From the NCBI GenBank assembly GCA_025201765.1, contig MU623371.1, positions 186,001 through 250,000 of the forward strand: a stretch of 64,000 nt of DNA, in the 5' to 3' direction. Each line of letters opens with the position of its first letter. Position 1 is the stretch's first letter. Source of the stretch: Daldinia sp. FL1419. Lineage: Eukaryota; Ascomycota; Sordariomycetes; Xylariales; Hypoxylaceae. A model generated the notes under the pieces. The model was not told where the DNA came from, did no database searches, and saw nothing but the letters and a program-made list of their open reading frames with translations. The translations under genes and the position numbers were made by a program. Of the stretch, positions 1-11,226 are shown in pieces.

Positions 1-2365
1 TCTAATCGAAGCTGGCGAGAACAATCTTAACAACCCATGGATTTTCAGACCCGGGGTTTATCCCCGTAACATGAAGCTGGACTCGAAAACGGCATCCTTC
101 TACGAGTCCCGCCCGTCCAAATGGCTCTCGGGTAGAAAAGCGGTGGTTCCGTGTGCCCACGTCTTGGGAGGTGGTTCTAGTATTAACTTCTTGGTATTTG
201 AAATGCCCAAAGAGGAATTGCTTACCGCTAAAACTTGGTAGATGTACACACGCGCTTCGGCTAGTGACTACGATGACTTCCAGGCAAAGGGGTGGACTAC
301 TAAAGAGTTGCTTCCTCTTATGAAGAAGCACGAGACCTACCAACGAGCTTGTCATAACAAGTAAGTCCTAAGAACCGAGGAGATCGTCGTGTTCTAATAC
401 GCAAAGGGACCTTCATGGCTTCGAGGGACCAATCAAGGTTTCATTCGGCAATTAGTAAGTCGCGATCTAACATTCGAACTCGAAGTCTGATAAATTGACA
501 CGTCCTTAGCACGTATCCGGTAAAGGAAGACTTCCTCAGGGCAGCAGAATCTCAAGGCATCCCTGTCGTTGACGATTTGCAAGACCTAAGTACCGGTCAC
601 GGCGCCGAACACTGGTTGAAGTGGATCAATCGCGATGTATGATCTCGTACCCCTATTTTCTTGTCCTGCAATTGACGGTTCGTGGTAGACCGGCCGACGC
701 AGCGACAGCGCCCACGCATACGTCCATTCGACTCGTGCTGTCCACGACAACCTTTATCTAGCTTGCAATACCAAGGTCGATAAGATTATCATCGAGAATG
801 GAAGGGCCGTAGCCGTTCAAACAGTGTAAGGCTAATCAAGTTCGAACCGCGGGTAAAATGCTGATGTCCATCAAGACCGACCAAGCCGCTTCACCCTAAC
901 CAACTAAAGACTCGCACTTTTAGAGCCCGAAAACAGATCGTCGTATCTGGAGGCACGATTTCTTCTCCGCTCATCCTCCAACGATCCGGCATCGGTATGC
1001 TTCTCTAGTTGAGTCGTTGCCGCATTTGAACTAACAATCCTTAGGTGACCCCGAGAAACTCAAGAAAGCCGGAGTGCAGCCCATCGTCGATCTTCCCGGC
1101 GTCGGTCTCAATTTCCAAGACCACTATCTGACCTTTTCCGTATACCGAGCGAAGCCCGAGACCGAGAGTTTCGATGACTTCGTTCGAGGTGTGCCCGAAG
1201 TACAGAAGGGTAGGAATAGTAGCGCTATATTTTGCTAGTTATTACGCTAACAGGTCTTTAGCCGTCTTCGATGAATGGGCGCTGAAGGGAACCGGACCAC
1301 TTGCAACCAACGGCATCGATGCCGGCGTCAAAATCCGCCCAACGGACGAAGAACTCAAGGAGTTTGAGTCTTGGCCTACGCCGCAGTTCAACGAGGGATG
1401 GAAATCATATTTTAAGAACAAGCCGGACAAGCCGGTGATGCACTACTCGATCATCGCGGGCTGGTTTGGAGATCATATGCTTCTCCCCCCCGGTAAATTC
1501 TTTACCATGTTTCACTTCCTCGAGTATCCTTTCTCGCGAGGATTCACGCATATCAAATCCGCCGACCCTTACGAAGCCCCGGATTTTGACCCGGGCTTTA
1601 TGAACGACGAGCGAGACATGGCACCGATGGTATGGGGCTATATCAAGAGCAGAGAAACAGCACGTCGCATGGAGGCCTACGCCGGCGAGGTGCAAGCGAT
1701 GCATCCGTTCTTCGATTACGACTCTCCGGCCAAAGCGAATGATATGGATCTGGAGACTACCCGACGCTATGCCCTTCCAGGTAATCTAAGCGCCGGTCTG
1801 CAGCACGGCAGCTGGAGTACTTATAACCCTGAGCCGTCCAAGAGGGCGGAAGCCAACATCCTGAACAGCAACAAGGCGGACGTCCGAGATGAGCTAAAGT
1901 ACAGCAAGAAAGATATCGAGGCTATCGAGGAATGGGTTAGAAGACACGTGGAAAGCACGTGGCATTGCTTAGGCGTAAGTGATCGTTATTGTGTCTTGTT
2001 CCCGAAGATCTATCAATACTTACACTCCCTATTAGACTTGTTCGATGGCCCCGAAGGAGGGGAACAGCATCGTCAAGCACGGTGTCCTAGACGAGCGCCT
2101 GAATGTTCACGGCGTTCAGGGCTTGAAGGTTGCGGATCTTAGTATCTGCCCCGACAACGTCGGATGCAACACGTAAGTCGAATATCGCATCCGATATACT
2201 CGTAACAGCCACCTAATACCAGGTAGATACTCTACAGCCCTCCTCATCGGCGAGAAGGCGGCAACCCTCGTCGCTGAAGACCTCGGATACTCTGGAGAAG
2301 CTCTGGACATGAAGGTTCCGACGTATCATGCGCCGGGCGAGATGGTACTTCCGTACCGCGTGTAA
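1..2365 (+). CDS. AOX1: Alcohol (methanol-type) oxidase, GMC family, 5' partial
   Basis: FAD-dependent GMC oxidoreductase that oxidises short-chain primary alcohols to aldehydes with release of H2O2; yeast relatives are peroxisomal. The window starts at about residue 40 of the family (LIEAGENN), so the N-terminal GxGxxG FAD motif is outside. Joined exons 2-193, 242-360, 407-454, 510-636, 689-825, 924-994, 1045-1209, 1262-1974, 2036-2172 and 2227-2365 give 615 residues in one frame with nine introns of 46-98 nt. Visible blocks include LGGGSSINF and MYTRASASDYDDF (residue order as in yeast AOX), GTISSPLILQRSG, PGVGLNFQDHY, HYSIIAGWFGDH, DFDPGFMNDERDMAPMVWGY, TWHCLGTCSMAPKEGNSIVK and CPDNVGCNTYSTALLIGEKA, the last two carrying the active-site His and Asn. 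The protein ends PYRV rather than a clear peroxisomal tripeptide. Identity is strong; substrate preference is inferred from family. Confidence 0.93.
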
Positions 2366-3222
2366 ATATACCAACTGTTCATTTCTCTTCTTGTCGTTGG
2401 GGTTGTGTATTGTTTGGGTGTGGCGATGAATTTTGAATCAGATTGACACCCCTTGGTCGAGTCTAAGGATAATCTTTCTGATTTTTATAACTAGGTAACT
2501 GACATAATGTTTCCATGATATGTTTTCATAGTACCTGTTAATGTAACATACGTTGAAACGCTTCAAGAATGGCTGTTGTCGACATGGTACGAGACTCGAC
2601 TCAAAATTGTCTTTTTCTTGACTCGCGTCGACGTAGCAGGGCTGAAAGGATCCAAGACTCCACAAGACACCAAAGCCATTGGGTTGAACAGTTTCTTTGT
2701 TCTATCTCATACTGTACAAGGCGCACTGTGTTTCTCCTAGCTGCTTGACCATTCAACTGTGCTTGGTTACCTACGTTATCACTGACCACTGACCACTGAC
2801 CCCCAACTAGGGATGCCTCTGACAATCATGTACGTCCGATCCGATCTACATAAATTTCGAATTTTGACCGATCAATTAACGTATGCGGTCAATTAACGTA
2901 TGCGTGAGACCGGTCGAGACGCCTGCGCCTCGTTACCTATAATCCGCAAATACAGTCCGGATACGGACGACGCGGTTTAGAGTGCATGATCCCTTCGACG
3001 CAGACGCGCGCACGCACGCACGAACCGACCAGTTGTGCTTTGATGATAAGCCCCGTGTAACAAATTCCGCCATCCCTTATTTATACTGGGTTGGGAACCC
3101 GACGAGTATTTAAAGGCTTCGACGTCTCGTTAAAATCCTCCTTCAACTAACTAGGTTACCTTTACCTTGCTATCTGTCATAGTGAATTAATCATCAGATA
3201 TCAGATAACTTGATATATTACG
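2366..3222. other. Intergenic spacer, AOX 3' end to MFS promoter
   Basis: No gene seen. It holds a short tandem ACTGACC array (2779-2802), a 16-bp perfect direct repeat (TCAATTAACGTATGCG at 2872-2887 and 2889-2904) and, nearer the MFS start, ordinary promoter-like sequence including TATTTAAAG near 3108-3116. Confidence 0.5.
2872..2904. repeat. 16-bp direct repeat with 1-bp spacer
   Basis: TCAATTAACGTATGCG occurs twice back to back. It lies about 320 bp upstream of the MFS transporter start, so it could be a paired operator or a chance duplication. Confidence 0.6.
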
Positions 3223-4865
3223 ATGGGGCCGAGTAATCCCATTAGCGACATTACGGGGAACGAGCAGAATGGCGCCCATTCCGTCTCTCCTGATTCCGCC
3301 ACCGAGACGACTCCGCTTCTAGCAGCATCACCGGTTGCGACTACGAGCGGAAGCGGCACGTTCGCCGCGGAAGGCGAGTCTCGTCGTCCCGTGGATAACC
3401 CCAAAGACAAACCACTACCCAAGCTGCAGATTTTTCTACTCTGCCATGCGCGCCTCGTTGAGCCTATTGCCGCCTTCTCCATTTTCCCGTACGTCAACAA
3501 GATGGTACAAGAGAATGGTAACCGTAAGTTTTCTCTTCGCTGGGCAGAAAAATGCTCCGTGTAAGTAAATGGCGGCGTCCCAACTAACATGGTGTAGTGG
3601 AAATAGAAGACGTCGGATTCTACGGCGGACTAATAGAGTCGCTCTTCTCGCTTACACAGATGACTGTAATGCTATTCTGGGGTCGGGCATCCGATCGCTG
3701 GGGTCGTAAACCCGTGCTCGTATCATCGTTAATGGGAATCGCTGTCTCCGCCTCCTTATTTGGGCTTGCGCGCTCCCTCTGGCAGATGATTGTGCTTCGG
3801 TGCTTAGCTGGTGTCTTCGCCGGTACCGTCGTCACCATCCGCACCATGATCGCTGAGCATAGCACTCCTCGCACACAGGCCCGCGCTTTTAGCTGGTTCG
3901 CCTTCACCAGTAATATGGGCATCTTCCTCGGTCCTCTCATCGGCGGCGCGCTCGTAGATCCTGCACATCAGTATCCACGGACGTTTGGCGGGGTTCCGTT
4001 TTTCGAGGAGTATCCGTATGCGCTACCTTCTATCGTCGTAGGATGTATCGGGTTAACAGCCGTAGTAACTAGTGCGCTATTCACAGAAGAGACACTGGAT
4101 CGCAGCAAGATACCCAGCCCAGATTCTAGCAACAGCGAAGCTGGCGCAACGTCAAAACCCGCGGAAACCACGTTGGAACTTATCAAGACGCCGGGCGTCG
4201 GTATCGTGTTGTACAACTACGGGCATGCGATGACTCTCGGCTTTGCATACACTACCATCGTCCCTATATTTTGGTATACTCCTGTAGAACTTGGTGGCTT
4301 CAGCTTTACTCCCTTGCAGATATCTTTATGTATGGCTCTAACGGGGATATCCCAAGCTTTGTGGCTACTCCTCGTCTTCCCACGTCTGCAACGCCGATAT
4401 GGAACCAACGGTGTCTTACGTGGTTGCGGTACCGCGTATCCGTTCTTCATAGGCCTCATGCCTTTCTTAAACTTGATTTTGTATCAAGGAACACCTACCT
4501 CAAACACCCTATTTTGGATGATTGTCCTCATCGTGTTGGCTCTCGGCCCAGGTGTCAGTATGGCCTTTACGGCGATTCAGCTTGCGCTAAACGACGTGTC
4601 CCCATCGCCCGCAACCCTCGGTACCCTTAATGCTCTAGCCCTGACCATAACAAGCGGTCTCCGCGCTTTCTCTCCCATACTCTTCACCAGTCTGTTTGCC
4701 ATTAGCACCAAATATCAACTTCTGTGGGGTTATCTCGTATGGCTAATCATGACCATTCTCTGTATCGCCTTCACAGTCTCGACGCGCTACTTGCCCGCCG
4801 CTAGCGAGAAGGATTACGACAGAGAGGTACCATCAAGACGAGATGAAAACGGCGATGATAATTAA
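3223..4865 (+). CDS. MFS transporter, DHA1/ZIF-like (YCR023C type)
   Basis: Twelve-segment major facilitator proton antiporter of the DHA1 group that contains yeast Ycr023c and plant zinc-induced-facilitator-like proteins; substrate unknown. Exons 3223-3523 and 3598-4865 (74-nt intron) join in frame at NGN-L-EIEDVGFYGG to give 522 residues. The N-terminal ~60 residues are hydrophilic and Ser/Thr/Pro-rich and contain ETTPLL (residues 28-33), a match to the acidic dileucine sorting signal. The first membrane segment follows PKLQIFLLCHARLVEP; the canonical loop 2-3 motif is GRASDRWGRKPVL, and helix 5 has GIFLGPLIGGALVDP. A second hydrophilic loop (about residues 255-280, SPDSSNSEAGATSKPAETT) separates the two six-helix halves. 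Start codon ATG 3223 is the first in the frame. A vacuolar location is inferred from the dileucine motif. Confidence 0.88.
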
Positions 4866-5253
4866 ACCGGAAATAAAGAGCTAAGTACGAGACATGACAA
4901 GTTTGTTCACTTTGATTGAAGTTACGAAGCAAACTCCCAGATACGAGTAATTACTCTATTGGCCAAATGCGCAACATCAGCATAAAATATTCATATAGAG
5001 ATTCAAGGGGGGGGGTTAGGAAGTTAGATCTAGACCGACTGGAATTTCGGCATCATAGTCGACGCCCACGCTGCATTAAATAGACGCTCCATGGCGAAAT
5101 CTGCCGCTCAAACTAGTCCTTCTAAGAACAGGTGACCGTATTCATAATCTCGAACACACTTAATCATGCCCACTTAATCATGCCCATAAAAAGAGAGATC
5201 CGTAACACCGCCCTATGCAATTGTGCTTCCGATGCAACCCTCTAAGTGACCAC
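4866..5253. other. Convergent 3' spacer
   Basis: Spacer between the 3' ends of the MFS and SEN2 genes. A run of nine or ten G at about 5008-5016 is the only notable element; no gene seen. Confidence 0.5.
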
Positions 5254-6858
5254 TTAATCCCTATTCCGATTGCTGAGCCACCTCCTAACGACGAACTCTC
5301 GAACTCTATACTGTTTAAATATCTCCGTAGCATTAAGCCCTTCTTCGAAGGGGGGCGGTACGTCCACGTATGCGAGAACCAGCGTCTTTAGGGCTGTGGC
5401 TTGAACACGGTTGACGGTATGAAGCCAATGCCAAGACCTCTTAGGAGGTTGACGACCTTGAGTCTTCCACCAAGGATCGGTGTACGCTGGTAGAACGATG
5501 ACAGCAAACTCGGCGTGGGAGAATACCGGGCCACGATTGTATAACATCCAATCAACACCAAATTTGATACCGGGTCGTGTTACCCAGCCGAGAGAGCGAA
5601 AATGATGGTACACGGCATAGTGGATAAGAAAAGGATCGTCTGGCTGAAGATCCATCGTTCTCGGTGGTATATACGAAACCTGGCGGCAAAGTGTAAGCAT
5701 ATCCGTTGGGGTAACGGATTTCCCAGTCGCTGGATCCAAGACGTTTAGAGCTCCGAGGGCGAAAACGAGATAGAAAGCTTCTTCCGGACACAATTGAAGG
5801 TGTTCCCTGTCCGTAAGCTCAGGTTCCGACCCAGAATCAGTCTTGGCGACGGCCTTGGTTTCGAGAACAGGCTGCGATAGACCCAGATCTGTCGGCCGAG
5901 TTAACGGGGAAGCTCCGTTTGGAGCAGCGCCGTTGGGTATGCTTCCATTCGGCAGGGCGCTGTGATGGGGACTTGGTGGATCGGACAATTGGAATGTCGT
6001 CGACTCCACCTTGGGCGAAAATCGCACCGACTTGCGTCTTTTGGGCGGATTAGTCGGCGTTTGCGGGCGTGAAGAATTTCCATTCATCCCGGACGTGGCC
6101 GCGGTGGTTTCTTTTTCGGATATAATTATTTTACCAACGTTCTTGGGCGGGGAAGCAACTGCTGGTGCCCCGACAATACTTCCATTACCATTCATAGAGG
6201 GAGCCTGCGCCAAGTTGCCGTTTGCTGAACCGCCAAGTCGTACAGGCTTCAGGTCGCGCTGAGAATTTGGAAGAGCTAACAATTCGACGGGTCCTACCGG
6301 AGCTACCCACGCTTCTAGCTGTTTTGTTCGCTGAATCGCTTCTTGCTCCTTTCTTGCGCGATCCCACTTCATCAGCTTACGCTCCTCTCTCCTTTGGGCG
6401 GTTACGGCTTCAGCAACATGGCCGTTATGTTCACCCCGCCGAGCCTGTTCCCGCTTGAGCCAATTCGGCTCACTCCTACTATAGTTGCCTTTGCCGAAGA
6501 ACCCCTGTTCCCATAATGCCCGTATCGACTTGGGATCCTTGATATGGACTGACCGAGTCTCCGGGGACCAGATACCCTGATGGATTACGGCAGGCTCGGT
6601 CGGCGGTGGGGACACAAGCTGGCTCACCCATGCGTAGACGACATGGAAAAGGGATAGCGGATTACTTGGGTAGAAGGTTGGTAGTGGAAAAGTCCGAATA
6701 GGTGCAGGGAGCGCATAGATTTGATGTAGTGGTGGCCCCTTAGGGGTAGTAGAACGAGGCTTAGGCTTCACTTGGGAAGATTGACCTGAATTTACAGAAG
6801 TTGGGGCAACATCACGTAGGCTCGGGGTGGCGGACACGATACTGGGTGCGTCTGCCAT
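5254..6858 (-). CDS. SEN2: tRNA-splicing endonuclease catalytic subunit Sen2
   Basis: Catalytic subunit of the heterotetrameric SEN complex; it cuts the 5' splice site of intron-containing pre-tRNAs. Single exon, 534 residues. The N-terminal part has the fungal Sen2 block PTFYPSNPLSLFHVVYAW and the region IWSPETRSVHIKDPKSIRAL-WEQGFFGKGNYSRSEP. A disordered Pro/Ser/Asn-rich linker with a basic stretch PPKRRKSVRFSPKV spans about residues 200-330. The C-terminal endonuclease fold (about 355-505) carries the catalytic triad: Tyr440 in MLYNRGPVFSH, His448 in FSHAEFAVIVLP and Lys491 in TALKTLVLAYV. All three are intact, so the enzyme should be active. It is somewhat longer than yeast Sen2 (377) because of the linker. 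The start ATG at 6858 begins MADAPS; it is divergent from the ceramide glucosyltransferase gene. Confidence 0.95.
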   Translation of the reverse strand: MADAPSIVSATPSLRDVAPTSVNSGQSSQVKPKPRSTTPKGPPLHQIYALPAPIRTFPLPTFYPSNPLSLFHVVYAWVSQLVSPPPTEPAVIHQGIWSPETRSVHIKDPKSIRALWEQGFFGKGNYSRSEPNWLKREQARRGEHNGHVAEAVTAQRREERKLMKWDRARKEQEAIQRTKQLEAWVAPVGPVELLALPNSQRDLKPVRLGGSANGNLAQAPSMNGNGSIVGAPAVASPPKNVGKIIISEKETTAATSGMNGNSSRPQTPTNPPKRRKSVRFSPKVESTTFQLSDPPSPHHSALPNGSIPNGAAPNGASPLTRPTDLGLSQPVLETKAVAKTDSGSEPELTDREHLQLCPEEAFYLVFALGALNVLDPATGKSVTPTDMLTLCRQVSYIPPRTMDLQPDDPFLIHYAVYHHFRSLGWVTRPGIKFGVDWMLYNRGPVFSHAEFAVIVLPAYTDPWWKTQGRQPPKRSWHWLHTVNRVQATALKTLVLAYVDVPPPFEEGLNATEIFKQYRVREFVVRRWLSNRNRD

Positions 6859-8332
6859 GATTATTGCTCATCATGTCGACCTACTTTAACAGCTGTCAGC
6901 CGAGTGTCGTCTCACATCGCAGCTTTCCAACTCGCATTACGGTAAGGCAAGGGTTTTAAAAACACGCAAACGTAGAATAGAATAAAATAAGATAAGATAA
7001 AATAAAATAAAATAAAATAAAATAAAAATTAAATACATAAATCCAATCGTCGCTCAGATACCGTTGTAGTCTATATTGGGACACTCATCGAGACTTTTTG
7101 AAGGTCTCTAAGCACCGAATAAAAAAGGCGTCATCACCGCAACATGAAAGACGTGAAAAGACAAAAAGGAAAAATCTTCTACTTTCAACACCAAGTTGTG
7201 ACGTGATATCTCCAAGGTTTACCCCAAACCGCGCTGATAGAAGCTTCGAAGCTACTTACACAATTGGCTATTGTCTACTTTGAATAGAGTAGGCCATTCA
7301 TCGCTCGTCAAGCTATCTCGACCGAGCTTTTTGTTGTTTCTGTGGTTGATGTAAAAAGGATCAACCTTTTGTGAATTTTGCAAAATTGCGAGTTGAAATT
7401 GAAAGATTTTGTTAGCGGGATGTGCAAACGATAAAATAAATGCAGAAAAGGGTTTTGTCCAATTGGATTTGTCGGGCCGGTATCGTCCGCGGATCCGCTA
7501 GTCCGTTGAGCGTTTAGCACGTGTAAAGGTCCACGGTACATGCTACCTGCCTGTAGGTATGTACCTACGACCTACCTACATGTGTATTGTAGTGTATTTT
7601 GAAGATTTTGAAGCTAGGCTGGTACCTAGAGATGCAGTGCATGCTGTACGTATCATGTATGTACCTCGTGCACATTTGCACAAGGTTCCATCCTGGAACG
7701 TTTGGACAGATAGGTAGATGTACATGAATACATGTGCCCGACAGATTGGATTAAGTGTTCTACCTCCATACTAACCTAGATTAGATGTGGTCCGTGTGTA
7801 CCCGGTCTCAGGTGCGAGACCGCCAGAAAAAAAAAAAAAAAAAAGCGAAGCGACGATCCTTTGCGGCTGTCATCCATCGTCTTGATCACCTGCAATTTTG
7901 GATCATTCTTATCTTTTTTTCTCCTATTAGCGGAACCCCTACAAACGGGAGGTTCCTAAAGGTTCCATCAACAATGCCGAGTGGACCGGACCGTGTTTAT
8001 ATTCCCTGAATCGTAAATTGATACCATTACCATTAAAGCATTCTAACAATTTGATCGTCATCAACCATCAACTTAACCCTAATATGGAATTCTTATAATA
8101 ACAGATCTTGTTTAACTTGAACATTGTCGTGTCCTGTCCTGATTTTTATTTTTCATGTTGCGGTCACGATCCTTTCGACCATTCCCTCCTTGCGTCCCTC
8201 TAGATCTCGTTAATATTATCCTAGAGCATCCTCCTTGAAGGTTCGGTCTATTTGTCCTTCTTTTTTTTCGTGCCATCTTATAATTGCGTGTTTACTCTTT
8301 TTACGACCTTCTCCTCGTCTTGATATGTTCCA
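6859..8332. other. Divergent promoter region of SEN2 and GCS
   Basis: No gene is supported. The tract contains an AAAAT-type microsatellite (about 6974-7029), a TACCTA/TAGGTA-rich patch (7543-7580), a long A run at about 7829-7844 and pyrimidine-rich sequence just before the GCS start (8200-8330), typical of a fungal leader. Confidence 0.5.
6974..7029. repeat. AATAA/AAAAT microsatellite
   Basis: About eleven copies of a 5-bp A-rich unit (AATAA, with GATAA variants at the left), 115-170 bp upstream of the SEN2 start. Confidence 0.85.
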
Positions 8333-10057
8333 ATGCCCTCGTACATTCTTCAGGCGTTAGGCACCGTCGGCATCGTATGGGGCTTCGTAGTCGTCCTAGT
8401 ACAAAGCATAGGTCTTTATAAGATGTAAGGACTTTTTTGCTCTTACACCTGGGCTTCCCCCTCTATCATTTCCTCTCCTATCAACGATCAAAGATGTACG
8501 TTCTAACATTGGTGTCTTCATAGCTTCCGCTACTACTCGTCAGTCCCCGCCGCCCCGGTGTCTCCGTACCTACCGAAAGATGAGGTACCGCACGTTACCA
8601 TCATCCGGCCCGCCAAGGGTCTAGAACCCGGCTTATACGAATGCCTCGCCTCCGTGTTCCATCAGTCCTACCCGAAAGACAAGTTGACCATCTACTTTTG
8701 CGTCTCTTCCAGCGAAGACGCCGCCTATCCCGTCATCTGTAAGCTTCTCGATGATCACCCCGGTTTCGATGCCAAGGTCTTCGTCGAGACAGAAGACCCT
8801 TACCTTCACGGTGACGACGGCCACGTCGATAACGTTGGTCCGAACCCCAAAATTCGCAATTTGAGTAGGGCGTATCGGGAAGCAAAGGGGGACATAATAT
8901 GGCCTCTCGACTGCAATGTGTGGATAGCAAGAGACGTCGCGGGTCGTATGGTCGATAAGCTCTGCGGGTTTCAACCAAACGGAAAGCAAGCGAAACCTTT
9001 TAAATTCGTTCACCAACTACCTTTGGTTGTAGACACCGTCACCTCGATGAGCTCTTCAAACTCCGAAGGACAGATGCTGCTATCCGGATCTTCTGTGACT
9101 GGTGGCTCCGACGCGCAATCCAGCGTCGACGTGCCGTCCTCCGTTTGGTCTAGGTCTTGGACTCATGGGGGTGGGAGATTGGAGGAAATGTTCATGGCTA
9201 CGACCCACGCCAAGTTCTACGGGGCTATCAATACCGTTGGTATTGCGCCCTGCATCGTTGGTAAGAGTAATATGTTTCGCAAGTCGCATCTCGATCAAGT
9301 TACAGATCCCGCCCAAAACCCGATTCTAACGGGCAGAGCCGCAACTCTGCCCAAGGGGTTAGATCACTTTTCCCTCTTCATGTGCGAGGATCATGTTATC
9401 GGTGACCTTCTATGGCGTTCCAACCTACCCGGCTTCGCAAACCACGGCCTTGTTTGGGGCGATCTCGCGATCCAGCCTATGGCAGGAATGTCGGTACCCG
9501 CTTACGTCGCACGAAGGGTGAGATGGTTGCGTGCTAGGAAATGGACCGTGTTGTCGGCTACCTTAGTCGAGCACGGCGTCGAGAGCCTTGTTTGCTGCTT
9601 CTACGTGTCCTTCGGTCTCACCACCGTCCCTTGGTTTCACGAGACTCTTGGCATACCACAGACTTGGAGCGCTGTATGGAAGCTCTGGCTCGCTGGCGTC
9701 GCGCTCTGGATGGTCGTAGACCGCATCGTATTCAGAAAGCTGCATGCAGGACACAGCATACACGTGGACGAACAGACGCCACTATTTGCCCGAGGCACGA
9801 GCCGCGGCGGAGCCGAAAAACGCCGATTCGGCGAGTGGCTCCTGGCGTGGTTAGGGCGGGAGATCTTAGCTCTCCCTATTTGGACTTGGGCCGTATTCCT
9901 CGGTACTACCGTGAATTGGAGAGGGAAGCAATTTCGGGTCCGATCGGATATGACGGTCGTTTCGATAGATCCGGAGCCTGAACCTGAGGAACGGGCTTCG
10001 GCGCAGAATGGGTACGGCACCGATAGCATATCTAGAGCAAGAGGGAAGAAAGATTAG
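8333..10057 (+). CDS. GCS1: Ceramide glucosyltransferase (GT21)
   Basis: Transfers glucose from UDP-glucose to ceramide to make glucosylceramide, in ER/Golgi membranes. Exons 8333-8424 and 8524-10057 (99-nt intron) give 541 residues; the joint reads LYKI-FRYYSSVP. Exon 1 encodes the N-terminal membrane anchor (ALGTVGIVWGFVVVLVQSIG). The GT21 signature is complete: D1 in CVSSSEDAA (Asp96), D2 in IIWPLDCNVW (Asp160), D3 in MCEDHVIGDLLW, and the (Q/R)XXRW motif as RRVRWLRARKW. VTIIRPAKGLEPGLYECL is the conserved N-terminal loop. Two or three hydrophobic segments near the C-terminus (about 410-500) match the family topology. The C-terminal 40 residues are charged and disordered. The true start was taken from exon 1 because no ATG in the large exon precedes the conserved VTIIRP block. 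Confidence 0.93.
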
Positions 10058-11226
10058 ACCTATGATACCCAGCATTTAATTCCTACCTAATATATAATTC
10101 ATCGCGTCATCCACGTTGCTGGGCCGAATCATTCGCCACGACTATTTATATTATCGTCCAATTAGATTTTTCCGACGTAGCCGATCTAACCCAAGGACAG
10201 CCTTACGAGATATTTAGATCCCATCTGAGACTTATACGTCCTGTAAAACCGGAGTGGTCCCCTAGGCGTCCTAAATGATTCCCATATCCCGAAGGCCAGA
10301 TACCATAGACCAGGAGTAGTTCACATCTGAATTGACAGCTCACATGCCTTAGATACCCAATTCCAACCTCATCACGAAGCTAGTCAAGCCGCAAAGAACC
10401 CTCATCCATCCGCACGACAGGAATGCCTCATTCACCAGCCAAATACTTAGACGCAGAAGCCTTACTTTGGGAAACAGCCTTGGATTTGTTATGGTTTTAT
10501 TGAGGTATCGAAATAAAAGTTCCTATCTGTTTGGTATATCCACCTCGCCCGCAGTAGCGGCCCATCTATATAAATAAAAACAAGGCGGCAGAGTATCAGT
10601 TAGTAGTAATAAATATAGTGAATCAGACCCTGGTATAAATTGCCCGTTTGCAACATCCTATCCCATCCGAACAACGAAGACCGAAAATCGATTTGAGAAA
10701 TGCAACGCTTACACGAATATAAAAATAGTAGGTGGTACTGGTACAGCCTGCCGGTTTTCCAATTCGAATGAGGACCATGACATTATATTTCCGATCCAGC
10801 GAAAGGGGGTATAAAGAAAAGTGCATATGTATGTCATTCATGTCATGTCATGTTCCCAATCCCAGCGGATTCCATTCCCGTTACGTCCTATTCTTTTTTG
10901 ACCCTCGTATCCCTAAGCCCAACGTTATATCATTTAAGAGGCCAGATAGACAATGTGTTTGGGTATCGATTTTGTAGCGTTGAAACAGACAAGAAAAGCC
11001 ACGCCGCGGATGCAGGTAAAGAGAAAACAATGAAAGTCGTGAGTTATCCAAGTGACGGAAGGAAAATGTGTGTGTGTGTGTGTGTGTTGAACATGTGGAT
11101 CTGTATCTCGCTCTCGGTGGCATAACCCGTCATCAATATGCTCGACAAATAGCTCCGTGAGGGACAAACAGATAGAAAACGTAAGACAGGTAAAGTTGCA
11201 GTAGCAAACGTCAGCGTAGCAATCAT
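10058..11226. other. Convergent 3' spacer with GT repeat
   Basis: 3' flanks of GCS and of the large minus-strand gene. It contains tandem CATGT units (10837-10851) and a (GT)n run (11067-11087). No conserved coding signal seen on either strand. Confidence 0.5.
11067..11087. repeat. (GT)n dinucleotide repeat
   Basis: About ten GT units, in the probable 3' untranslated or flanking region of the minus-strand gene that ends at 11227. Confidence 0.9.
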
